Source: an uncultured Prevotella sp. (GTDB taxonomy: Bacteria; Bacteroidota; Bacteroidia; Bacteroidales; Bacteroidaceae). From it: a DNA stretch of 64,000 bases. Below are positions 9,073 through 17,234 of the stretch, piece after piece. Location: NCBI GenBank assembly GCA_944320105.1, contig CALUGA010000008.1, positions 1 through 64,000 on the forward strand, in the 5' to 3' direction. The notes beneath the pieces were generated by a model, which saw only the letters and a program-made list of their open reading frames with translations, ran no database searches and had not been told where the DNA came from. The first letter of the stretch is position 1. The number at the start of each line of letters is the position of its first letter. The translations under genes were made by a program, and so were the position numbers.

Positions 9073-11079
9073 ATGAATCCATTGCTTAAAGTCTTTTTCC
9101 CCGCCTTGCTCATGCTCGCCGCCGCCGCGCCGCCCTGCGCCGCCGGGGAGCACGAGTGGGAGGCATGGCTCGACGACATAGCCACCCTTGAGGAGTGGGA
9201 TGCCGCCGGGCGCGAGCAGGCCTGCGACCTGCTGTGCGCCCTTGAGGACAGTCCGATGGACATTAACGCGGCCACGCGCGAGGAGCTGGAGCAGTTGCCT
9301 TTCCTCACCGGGCAGCAGGTGAGCGACATACAGGAGCACATCTACCGCCACGGGCCGTTCAGGACGTTGGCCGAGCTGCAACTGATAGAGAGCCTCGACT
9401 ACGCCCGCCGCCGCCTGCTGCAGTGCTTCGTAAGGGTGGGCGAGGCTGCCCCGGAGGCGCAACAGCCGCTCGGCGAGGCACTGCGCCGCGGCCACGGCGA
9501 CGTCACCGGCTTCGTGAGGCTGCCCCTCTACGAGCGGCGCGGCGACCGCAACGGCTACCTCGGCTACAAGTACAAGCACTGGCTGCGGGCCACCTTCGCC
9601 GCAGGCGACCGCCTGCGCCTGGGCTTTTCCGCCTCGCAGGACGCCGGCGAGCCGTTCTTCTCGGGCAAGAACGCTTTGGGCTACGACTTCTATTCGTTCT
9701 TCGCCGAGCTGCGCAGCCTCGGTTCCGTGGAGCGTCTTGTGGTGGGGCGGTATACAGTGTCGTTCGGCATGGGGCTGGTGGCAAACACCGGCTTCAGCCT
9801 CGGCAAGGCGTCGGCACTGGCCTCGCTGGGCCGCCCGCCCGCCGGGATAAGGGCCACGGCGTCGCGCTCGGCGGCGTCGTACCTGCAAGGTGCGGCGGCC
9901 ACGCTGCGCCTCTCGCGGGCGCTGCGGCTGTCGGCGTTCGTCTCCTACCGCCCCCACGACGCCACGCTCAACAAGGACGACGGCACCGCCGCCACCATCG
10001 TTACCTCCGGCTACCACCGCACTCCAACCGAGATGGGCAAGAAGAACAACACCCACTCGCTCACGGCGGGCATCAACGCGGCCTTCCGTGCAAGCGGATT
10101 CCACGCCGGCCTTACCGCCGCATACACCCGCTACGACCGCGACCTGAAGCCCAACACCGCCACGCTCTACCGCCGCCACTACCCCTCGGGCAACGACTTC
10201 GCCAACATCGGCCTTGATTATGGCTACACGGGCCACGCCTTCAGCCTGCGCGGCGAGACGGCCATCAACCGCCGTGGGTGCGTGGCCACCATCCACGCGC
10301 TCAGCCTCGGCCTCCCCGCAGGGCTGTCGGCGGTGCTTCTCCACAGGTTTTACTCTTACCGCTACACGGCCATCCTGGCAAGCAGCTTCAGCGAGGGAGG
10401 GCGTGTGCAGAACGAGAACGGCGTCTATCTCGGACTCAACTGGCACCCGTCGGCGCGATGGCGGTTGGCTGCATACGCCGACTACGCCCGCTTTGCATGG
10501 CCGCGCTACCGCGTGTCGCTGCCCTCGTGGGCTTCCGACAATATGCTTGAAGCCGCATTCACTGCCCCCGCCTTTACGCTCGCAGCCCGCTACCGGCTGC
10601 GTATGCGGCAGCGCGACAACGAGCGGAAAACGGCGCTCGACCGCCTTGCCGACCACAAGTTGAGGCTTGCCCTTACGCTATGGCCCGAGGGGCGGATTAC
10701 AGCCCGCACACAGGCCGACCTCGCCATGGCCGCCCACGGCGAGGCCGAGCGGGGGCTTATGGTGAGCCAGGGCGTGGGCGCGCGGCTCGGATGGCTGCGC
10801 CTCTACGGTTTCATCGGGTACTTCCGCACCGATGGGTACGACGCCCGGCTGTACGTCTACGAGCGCGGGCCGCTCTACAGCTTCGCCTCTGCTGCATACT
10901 ATGGCCACGGGCTGCGCTACTCGCTCATGGCCCGCGCCGACGTTGGCCGCCGCCTGTCCGTCATCCTGAAGGCCGGGGCCACCACCCACTTCGACCGCAG
11001 CACCACCGGCAGCGGCTTCCAGCAGGTGGACTCACCGACCCTTGCCGACATCGACCTGCAGGCCCGTTGGAGTTTCTAA
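9073..11079 (+). CDS. Helix-hairpin-helix (ComEA-like) plus beta-barrel protein
   Basis: 668 aa with a Sec signal peptide (LLKVFFPALLMLAAAAPPCAAG). Residues about 60-125 contain two helix-hairpin-helix units: MDINAATREELEQLPFLT, then HGPFRTLAELQLIESLD. The remainder is rich in alternating aromatic/polar strands ending in LQARWSF, as in an outer-membrane beta-barrel. This fusion is a recurrent Bacteroidota family annotated only as helix-hairpin-helix domain protein. A role in DNA handling at the envelope is plausible but unproven. It sits between the two AAA-nuclease copies, and that placement may reflect duplication of the nuclease rather than function. Confidence 0.8.
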   Translation: MNPLLKVFFPALLMLAAAAPPCAAGEHEWEAWLDDIATLEEWDAAGREQACDLLCALEDSPMDINAATREELEQLPFLTGQQVSDIQEHIYRHGPFRTLAELQLIESLDYARRRLLQCFVRVGEAAPEAQQPLGEALRRGHGDVTGFVRLPLYERRGDRNGYLGYKYKHWLRATFAAGDRLRLGFSASQDAGEPFFSGKNALGYDFYSFFAELRSLGSVERLVVGRYTVSFGMGLVANTGFSLGKASALASLGRPPAGIRATASRSAASYLQGAAATLRLSRALRLSAFVSYRPHDATLNKDDGTAATIVTSGYHRTPTEMGKKNNTHSLTAGINAAFRASGFHAGLTAAYTRYDRDLKPNTATLYRRHYPSGNDFANIGLDYGYTGHAFSLRGETAINRRGCVATIHALSLGLPAGLSAVLLHRFYSYRYTAILASSFSEGGRVQNENGVYLGLNWHPSARWRLAAYADYARFAWPRYRVSLPSWASDNMLEAAFTAPAFTLAARYRLRMRQRDNERKTALDRLADHKLRLALTLWPEGRITARTQADLAMAAHGEAERGLMVSQGVGARLGWLRLYGFIGYFRTDGYDARLYVYERGPLYSFASAAYYGHGLRYSLMARADVGRRLSVILKAGATTHFDRSTTGSGFQQVDSPTLADIDLQARWSF

Positions 11080-11200
11080 GCGAGATGGCCGCGCCCCGCC
11101 GGGTTATCCGTTATCCGGGCTTCGGCAAACATTTTCGTTGGCAATGTGCGCCGTCTCGTTTTTTTTCGCTACATTTGCAGAAAACAACGGAGGAACAACC

Positions 11201-12763
11201 ATGGAACTACAAGAAAGGCGTTACCCCATAGGCATACAGACATTCTCTGAGATCCGCGAGAAGAACTACATCTACGTAGACAAGACCGAGTACGTTTACC
11301 GCATGGCCAACGGCGTGGCCAAGTACCTGTTCCTGAGCCGCCCGCGCCGCTTCGGCAAGTCGCTGCTCACCAGCACGCTCCACTCCTACTTCGCCGGGCA
11401 GCACGACCTGTTCAAGGGTCTGGCCATAGAGCGGCTTGAGAAGGACTGGACGGAATACCCCGTGCTCCACTTCGACATGAGCACGGCCAAGCACGTGGAC
11501 AGGAAGAGGCTTGAGAGCGAGCTGTCGGGCAAGCTCGCCGAATACGAGCGGCTGTACGGCCGGTCTGACGAAGAGGTGGAGGTTAACCAGCGGCTGCAGG
11601 GCCTCATAAAGCGCGCCCACGCCCAGACGGGCCGCCAGGTGGTGGTGCTCATCGACGAGTACGATGCGCCTTTGCTCGACGTGATGCACGAGGAGGAGAA
11701 CCTTCCCGTCCTGCGCAACGTGATGCGCAACTTCTACAGCCCCTTGAAGGCCTGCGACCCCCACCTGCGCTTCGTGTTCCTCACGGGCATAACCAAGTTC
11801 TCGCAGCTCAGCATCTTCAGCGAGCTGAACAACATCAAGAACATAACCATGCAGCCGGAGTACGCCGCCGTTTGCGGCATAAGCTCCGAGGAGCTTGCCA
11901 CTCAGATGGGTGAGGACGTTGAGCGTTTGGCCTCGCGCCTCGGCGTAACGCCCGGGGAGGCCGCCACGCGGCTCCGTGAGCGCTACGACGGCTACCACTT
12001 CGCCATGCCGTCGCCCGACATATACAACCCCTTCAGCCTGATGAACGCCTTCGCCGACGGCCGCCTGAACTCCTACTGGTTCGGCAGCGGCACGCCCACA
12101 TACTTGATAGAGATGCTGCGCAAGTACGGCGTCACGCCTCAGCACATAGGCAGCCGCACTTGCCAGGCGGAGGACTTCGACGCCCCCACGGAGCGCATGG
12201 CCGACATAACGCCGCTGCTCTACCAGAGCGGCTACATCACGATAAAGGACTACGACGCCGACGCCGAGCTTTACACGCTCGACATCCCCAACACCGAGGT
12301 GCGCGTGGGGCTGATGCGCTCGCTGCTCGGCAACTACGTTGACGTGCCTCGCGAGGCCAACACGGCCATTGCCTTGATGTCCGTTCCGCTTCGCAAGGGC
12401 GACATGGACGGCGCGCTGCGCATAATACAGCAGTACCTCGGCACCATCCCCTACTGCTCTGGCTGCACCACCGAGGGCCACTACCAGCAGCTGCTCTACG
12501 TCATCTTCAGCCTTCTGGGCCACTTCGTCGACATAGAGGTTCGCACTCCGCGCGGCCGCGTTGACATGGTTATCCGCACCAAGCTGGCCGTCTACGTGGT
12601 TGAGCTGAAGATAGGCAGCACGGCGGCTGCCGCCATGGCGCAGATCGACCTCAGGCAATACCCGGAGCGTTTCGCCCTCGCCGGCCTGCCGGTGGTCAAG
12701 GTGGCGGTGAGCTTCGACACCGAGGCCCGCACGATAAGCGACTGGAAGATAGAGGGCGAATGA
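11201..12763 (+). CDS. AAA-ATPase-like / PD-(D/E)XK nuclease protein, copy B
   Basis: 520 aa with the same architecture and motifs as copy A (RRFGKS, VVVLIDEYDAP, VDMVI...ELKI). The 5' leader is also related (TACATTTG at 11170-11177, then GGAGGA). From about 11623 to the stop it matches copy A at the nucleotide level with only two differences noticed, at a constant offset of 3780 bp. Residues about 67-139 differ strongly (for example KRLESELSGKLAEYERLYG in place of RALETMLDYMLGKYEEAYG). This mosaic implies gene conversion between the copies. The stop TGA overlaps the ATG of the next glycosyltransferase. Confidence 0.88.
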   Translation: MELQERRYPIGIQTFSEIREKNYIYVDKTEYVYRMANGVAKYLFLSRPRRFGKSLLTSTLHSYFAGQHDLFKGLAIERLEKDWTEYPVLHFDMSTAKHVDRKRLESELSGKLAEYERLYGRSDEEVEVNQRLQGLIKRAHAQTGRQVVVLIDEYDAPLLDVMHEEENLPVLRNVMRNFYSPLKACDPHLRFVFLTGITKFSQLSIFSELNNIKNITMQPEYAAVCGISSEELATQMGEDVERLASRLGVTPGEAATRLRERYDGYHFAMPSPDIYNPFSLMNAFADGRLNSYWFGSGTPTYLIEMLRKYGVTPQHIGSRTCQAEDFDAPTERMADITPLLYQSGYITIKDYDADAELYTLDIPNTEVRVGLMRSLLGNYVDVPREANTAIALMSVPLRKGDMDGALRIIQQYLGTIPYCSGCTTEGHYQQLLYVIFSLLGHFVDIEVRTPRGRVDMVIRTKLAVYVVELKIGSTAAAAMAQIDLRQYPERFALAGLPVVKVAVSFDTEARTISDWKIEGE

Positions 12764-13545
12764 AGACTGTGGCAAAACATGACGAGCGGCAGCGCATTTC
12801 GGTGGTAATCAACACGTACAATGCCGAGAAGCACCTTGACCGTGTATTGGAGTCTGTAGAAGGCTTTGATGAGATTGTTGTGTGCGATATGGAGAGCACC
12901 GACGGAACGTTGGAGATAGCCCGCCGCCATGGCTGCAAGGTGGTTACGTTCCCCAAGGACGGCTGTAACATTGTGGAACCGGCGCGGCAGTTCGCGATAG
13001 AGCAGGCTTCATGGCAGTGGGTTCTCGTTGTTGATGCCGATGAGCTGGTTTCTGCGGAACTGCGCGAATACCTTTACAAACAGGTGGCGAGAGCTGGTGG
13101 CCCTGATGGCATAGCCATCCCGAGGAAGAATTACTTCATGGGCCGCTTCCTTCACAGTTGCTACCCGGACTATGTGCTGCGCTTTTTCAGGAAAGAAGTT
13201 ACCACGTGGCCTCCAGTGATACATACCTCTCCTAAGGTTGACGGGCGCGTGGAGCGGATTCCACGCAGCAGGAAAGACCTTGCCCTGGAGCACCTTGCCG
13301 ACGACAGTGTGGCCACGATACTCCGCAAGACCGATACATATTCAGACCACGAGCTGCCTCGCCGCCGCCACAAGGGCTACGGTACGGCGGCATTGGTGGT
13401 GCGCCCTGCGTTCAGGTTCTTCAAGTCGTATGTGATTAAAAAAGGCTTCTTTGACGGGCGCGCTGGGCTTATCCATGCCGCGCTCGACGCCGTTTACCAG
13501 TTCGTGGTGGTGGCCAAGCTGTTGGAAGAGAGGCGGAAGCGGTGA
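12760..13545 (+). CDS. GT2 glycosyltransferase, WaaE/KdtX-like
   Basis: 261 aa. The GT-A domain opens ISVVINTYNAEKHLDRVL and has VCDMESTDGT and the metal-binding region VLVVDADELV. It matches the LPS core beta-glucosyltransferase (WaaE/KdtX) type. The C-terminal part is basic (KRRRHKGYGT region, then KSYVIKKGFFDG), which suits membrane-surface association. It starts within ATGA of the upstream nuclease gene, so it may be co-translated with it. This looks like the start of a surface-glycan cluster extending to 21283. The acceptor is unknown. Confidence 0.87.
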   Translation: MKTVAKHDERQRISVVINTYNAEKHLDRVLESVEGFDEIVVCDMESTDGTLEIARRHGCKVVTFPKDGCNIVEPARQFAIEQASWQWVLVVDADELVSAELREYLYKQVARAGGPDGIAIPRKNYFMGRFLHSCYPDYVLRFFRKEVTTWPPVIHTSPKVDGRVERIPRSRKDLALEHLADDSVATILRKTDTYSDHELPRRRHKGYGTAALVVRPAFRFFKSYVIKKGFFDGRAGLIHAALDAVYQFVVVAKLLEERRKR

Positions 13546-13571
13546 GCAAGGGTGCGGCCTTGGGCTTTTCC

Positions 13572-14498
13572 TCACGGCAAAGGCCCGTTCCAGAGCCAAT
13601 CGGCGAACGTGGCGCATCCGCCCCCTGGCGATGGCGATATCTTGTAAGTAAGCTTGTGGATGAACGAGCTTTTGGCGGCGGCATCCATTTTTTCCTGTGA
13701 GAAAGCTGTACCTTCTTTCATGTATCTTTGCAGTACGTGCGTGGCTGTTTCAGGCACGTGCGGCATCTTTTTGTATTCCTCGGCGGCGCGGCAGTCGGCT
13801 TCCACCATTGCCTTGAACATGAGGTGCAGCTGGAAGTAGTGCAGCAGCCGGCCATCACTTTGCCACAGCTCGTCCATGAGCTGCCTCCACCGGCAGATGA
13901 GGTAGCCCCCGGCGCGGGCGCGGATGAAGCAGCTCTGTATGAGCGTGTAGGCGAACTCCCCCTCAGAGTGGAACATGAAGAAGTTTGCCCGGGATATGCA
14001 TTCGGGTATGGGAGCGGTCATGAGGCAGGTAGCATCGATCCAGAAGCCGCCGTAGTCGGCCAGCAGCCAGATGCGCAGCAGGTCGGAGAACTGCGCATCG
14101 GCGATGCGCCCGGCCTGCCGTGCCGCCACTATGTGGCCGGGCAGGGTCACGTAGTCTGCGTAGTTGGCCTCGGTGATGAGCACCACCTTTTGGCCCGGCG
14201 CGGCGTGGCGTCGCACCGACTCCGTGCAGCGGCGCACGAGCCGTGGCATCTGCCCTTCGCCCTGCAGCCAGCATTGCCATATATATGTTGTGTCGGCGGG
14301 CAGTTCCTTCAATGGCCGTGCCTGCATGGCCGTGGGCGCGTGGTGGTTGGCGTAGCGGCCCTTGAAGTAGCTTACGCACCGCCGGTCGTTGAGCGGGTGG
14401 AGCAGGTAGCGCAAGCGGTGGCGCGCCTCGCGGGTGGGTATGAGTGCCGCCACGCAGGTGGCCAGCAGTTTTTGCAGGCATATGCGCAGTTTGTTCAT
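13572..14498 (-). CDS. Capsular polysaccharide synthesis/GT32-like glycosyltransferase
   Basis: 308 aa. The core FSDLLRIWLLADYGGFWIDA is the hallmark of GT32 and Caps_synth (PF05704) enzymes, where the D-x-D region binds the nucleotide sugar. TTYIWQCWLQGEGQMP, close to the family opening W-x-x-W, lies near residue 70. The ATG overlaps the stop of the upstream minus-strand GT2 by 4 bp, so the two form one operon. It converges with the WaaE-like gene (27 bp apart). It probably extends LPS core or capsule; specificity is unknown. Confidence 0.87.
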   Translation of the reverse strand: MNKLRICLQKLLATCVAALIPTREARHRLRYLLHPLNDRRCVSYFKGRYANHHAPTAMQARPLKELPADTTYIWQCWLQGEGQMPRLVRRCTESVRRHAAPGQKVVLITEANYADYVTLPGHIVAARQAGRIADAQFSDLLRIWLLADYGGFWIDATCLMTAPIPECISRANFFMFHSEGEFAYTLIQSCFIRARAGGYLICRWRQLMDELWQSDGRLLHYFQLHLMFKAMVEADCRAAEEYKKMPHVPETATHVLQRYMKEGTAFSQEKMDAAAKSSFIHKLTYKISPSPGGGCATFADWLWNGPLP

Positions 14499-15319
14499 GG
14501 GCGTGGCTGTGTTTGGTCGAGGTACTTGTCTATTCCGTTGTCGCAGCGGCAGATGCGCTCGCGCTTCACCCGCTCAAGCTCGTCGAGGTGGCGTTGCTCG
14601 CCGGAGCGCGATGCCTCTTTGTGGTACAGGTGATAGACGCAGCCGCCCATCTTCAGCGATTTCTTCCCCACGCCGGCGAAGTGGAGGCGGAAGGCTATCT
14701 CTCCGTCCTCGTGGCCCCACTGCGTGAGGTCTTCGTTGAAGCCGTTTACGCGTATCAGGTCGTCGCGCCAAAAGGCCATGTTGCAGCCCCTCAGGTGGTC
14801 TATCTTGCGCCCGTAGCGCAGTGCGAGGAACCGCCTCAGCAGCCTTGAGCGCAGGCTGTTGGCGGCGAAGCTGGGCGGCATGTTGAGCAGCGTGGGCTTG
14901 AAGCTGCTGTCGGCGAGCACCCTTGCGGTGATTTCGGGCGACAGCTTCACGCGGCTGCCGCACACAAAAAAGCCACGCTCGGCCAGCTCCAGGTGGTCGC
15001 TCACGAAGTGGCGCGATGGTATCACGTCGCCGTCCATCTGCAGCACGTAGTCGCCCGTCATGCGGGCTATGGCCTTGTTGAGTATCATGCACTTGCGGAA
15101 TCCTTTGTCTTCCTGCCATACATGTATGATTGGGATGGGGCTTGTGGCTTGCAGCTCGCTGACGGTCTGTGCCGTCTCAGCTGTGGAGCCGTCGTCGGCA
15201 ATTACTATTTCGCCTGGCAGGACCGTCTGCCGGAGCATCCCCTCAATGGCTCTTCTTAGTGCCTCGGGCCAGTTGTATGTAGACACAAGCACGCTTGTCT
15301 TTATGTTGCAATGTCTCAC
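14495..15319 (-). CDS. GT2 glycosyltransferase with galactosyltransferase-type C-terminus
   Basis: 274 aa. The N-terminal GT-A motif VLVSTYNWPEALRRAIEG is followed by IADDGSTAETAQ and LQMDGDVIPS (the DxD-type site). The C-terminal LTQWGHEDGEIAFRL matches the Glyco_transf_7C acid-base region. It is coupled by ATGA to the GT32-like gene downstream and lies 47 bp from the end of the fucosyltransferase-like gene, so a three-gene minus-strand operon is likely. The sugar is not predictable by eye. Confidence 0.88.
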   Translation of the reverse strand: MRHCNIKTSVLVSTYNWPEALRRAIEGMLRQTVLPGEIVIADDGSTAETAQTVSELQATSPIPIIHVWQEDKGFRKCMILNKAIARMTGDYVLQMDGDVIPSRHFVSDHLELAERGFFVCGSRVKLSPEITARVLADSSFKPTLLNMPPSFAANSLRSRLLRRFLALRYGRKIDHLRGCNMAFWRDDLIRVNGFNEDLTQWGHEDGEIAFRLHFAGVGKKSLKMGGCVYHLYHKEASRSGEQRHLDELERVKRERICRCDNGIDKYLDQTQPRP

Positions 15320-15366
15320 TTGCTTGTTACTTTAGGTTGTTTTCGTCATAGTTCCTTTGATGTCTC

Positions 15367-16182
15367 TCATATGTCCATGAACACGTCGGCGAAGTGGCGG
15401 AAGCTTTCCGTGGTGAGGCATTCGTCCTTTGCCGCCATCCAGTGGAGCGGGCGGTCGTGGTAGAAGGCCGCCACGAGCGAGAAGGTGCTCTTCGGGCCGA
15501 TGATGTAGTCGCACTCTGATAGCAGATAGAGGTCTTCGCCGGGGTTGCCGTTGGTAAGGTGCAGGTCGGCCACTCCCGAGCGGCTGCTCAGCAGGCCGGC
15601 GTCGGTGGCGGGGTCGTTGGTGGCCACGAGCACCTGCACCCGCTTGCCGGGGAAGAGCGCGGCAAACTGCCTTATGCGCTCGGCGTACACCTCGTCGGCA
15701 AAGAAGTACGCCCCGCCCTGCCACCGTGCGTAGTCGCCCCGGCGCACGTGCAGGCCCAGCCTCACGTCGGCCTTGGGCAGCGCGGCGAGCCACCGCGCCT
15801 TGGCCTCGATGCACTGTGGGCGGAAGGCCATCATAGAGGCAATGTCGGCGCGGTACTTCATGAACAGCTCCGGGTGGCGGAAGCTCCACCCGTCGGCGGC
15901 AATCATGCGGCTGCCGCGCAGCAGGCCGAGCACAGCGGGATCCGTGCGCTGCTTTGGGTGCTGCAGCCAGAGGCAGCGCATGAGCCTCGCCTTTATCAGG
16001 AGCTTGGCCGCGAGGTACGTGGCCGGGTTGTGCCACGGGGTTTCCGACACGTGGAAGTACCTGTACTTGTAGGCGAAGCGCATCGACACCACGCGCACGC
16101 CGTTTTCTTTTCCCCAGGCGAAGATGTGGGCATACTGCAGCCAGTTGTTGCACATCTGCCCGTAGCCTTTTACGAATATCAT
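15367..16182 (-). CDS. GT11-like (alpha-1,2-fucosyltransferase family) glycosyltransferase
   Basis: 271 aa. LGLHVRRGDYARW is the GDP-fucose-binding HxRRxDY motif. The start GYGQMCNNWLQYAHIFAW corresponds to the family LGNQMFQYA-like N-terminus, and the C-terminal CDYIIGPKSTFSLVAAFY to the conserved S-x-FS-W region. The ATG at 16182 is chosen; a TTG at 16191 also exists. CAAAGTTA at 16208-16215 is a minus-strand -7 box (TAACTTTG). It is first of the three-gene operon and probably fucosylates the surface glycan, but GT11-like proteins of this group are rarely tested. Confidence 0.78.
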   Translation of the reverse strand: MIFVKGYGQMCNNWLQYAHIFAWGKENGVRVVSMRFAYKYRYFHVSETPWHNPATYLAAKLLIKARLMRCLWLQHPKQRTDPAVLGLLRGSRMIAADGWSFRHPELFMKYRADIASMMAFRPQCIEAKARWLAALPKADVRLGLHVRRGDYARWQGGAYFFADEVYAERIRQFAALFPGKRVQVLVATNDPATDAGLLSSRSGVADLHLTNGNPGEDLYLLSECDYIIGPKSTFSLVAAFYHDRPLHWMAAKDECLTTESFRHFADVFMDI

Positions 16183-16363
16183 CGTTTGCAAGTTGGTTAT
16201 GTCGGGGCAAAGTTACGAAAAAAAAGCTAACTACGGCCATGCGCGCTGCGCTAAATTGGGCTTGCGGGCCTTCCTGCGATGCGCCTGCCAGGGCGGGCCT
16301 TGGCCTTGCGGGGAAGCGACCCATTTGGGAATAAGTAGATGTTCAAAATTAACTGCCGTCAAA

Positions 16364-16462
16364 TTGTGTGCTATTTTGGGCTGCATTCCAAAGCCCGAAG
16401 AGGGAGTGTAGCGGGCTCTCGCGACGATGAGACTTTGGAATGCAGCCCAAAATAGCGCGCAA
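16364..16462. repeat. Long inverted repeat (24-bp perfect arms)
   Basis: 16370-16393 is the exact reverse complement of 16433-16456, with imperfect extension outward by about 6 bp. The core is GGGCTGCATTCCAAAG. The 39-nt loop contains a second 6-bp stem (AGCCCG/CGGGCT). It lies in a gene-free stretch of about 1 kb (16183-17234), resembles a MITE or large hairpin element, and encodes nothing credible. Confidence 0.85.
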
Positions 16463-16560
16463 GGTGGTGGCATAGATATAAAGGACGTCTGCAAACATTA
16501 TGATATGCGTGAGTTCGGGATAAACAATCATTGAGACTAAGCAGATGGAACCCTCATGTA

Positions 16561-16723
16561 GAGACGCAAAATTTTGCGTCTGACATTGTCGTTTGCATCC
16601 GTTTTCAAGGCACTTGACTACCACGAGACGCAAAATTTTGCGTCTCTACAAGTGACAGACGGCAGGGGTGAGGCTTGCGTTTCTTGTGGAACAAACGAAA
16701 ATCCTTATCCCGAACTCGCGTAT
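16561..16723. repeat. Composite dispersed repeat: palindromes plus CCCGAACTCGCG block
   Basis: Two copies of the perfect palindrome AGACGCAAAATTTTGCGTCT lie at 16562-16581 and 16626-16645. From 16625 to 16720 a 96-bp unit matches 18997-19092 without gaps at roughly 84% identity. It ends with CTTATCCCGAACTCGCGTAT (16704-16723), also found at 56-75. An inverted relative of that block lies at 16505-16523. Confidence 0.88.
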
Positions 16724-16906
16724 GATATCGATTACCCCAAATCGTCATTAGACTTCAGTTGGATTTCGTGCTGCTGTCAGGCAGATTGATTTTCGGTTTT
16801 ATCGAAGATGTAGCGGGCTACATCGAGAAAAATCGGAAAGCAAGATGCCGACAGCAGTGCGGATGACAGCTGAAGAGCCAACAATCAAGTGGAAATGTCG
16901 TTTTGG

Positions 16907-16925
16907 CGGTCTAACGACCGATTTG
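16907..16925. repeat. Variant copy of the TCTAAYGACCGATTTGGG block
   Basis: It matches the core of the 78-108/707-737 inverted repeat with one substitution (TCTAACGACC). A GTAGCGGGCTAC palindrome lies about 95 bp upstream (16811-16822), and a GTAGCCCGCTAC palindrome precedes the 888-906 copy at a similar distance. The modules therefore travel together. Confidence 0.75.
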
Positions 16926-17001
16926 GGATTAATTTTGAATAGCTACTTATTTGTTTACAAAACGCGCCCTCGTGCTGCCTTGGCTGCCGTATGGCATTGC
17001 C

Positions 17002-17089
17002 AAAGAGCCTGTTTCGCGCTGCGGAAGAGGCCGTTTGGCAGGCCGGAACGGCACGTTTTGCAAGGCGAAACGGCCGTTGCTGTCAACCT
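17002..17089. repeat. 22-bp-period array (locus 2)
   Basis: Related cores begin at 17002 (AAAGAGCC), 17024 (GAAGAGGCC), 17046 (GAACGGCAC) and 17068 (AAACGGCC), exactly 22 bp apart. TTTCGC/TTTGGC follows near position 11-12 of the units. The array precedes the galactofuranosyltransferase-like gene. Confidence 0.8.
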
Positions 17090-17234
17090 GCTGACTGTCA
17101 GCTGGTTGGCGGTGTGGCGCAGATGCCATGGCTCTGCCGCGAAAAATAATTACCTTGCAGAGGAAAATTTGCCGTGCAGAGTGCCGCCTTTCAGCGCGAA
17201 ATGCGTAACTTTGCAATTGCAAGACTAAGACCCA

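Noticed and set aside
16231..16633. Small frames in the 1-kb spacer
   Set aside because: They overlap the long inverted repeat and palindromes and resemble no protein.
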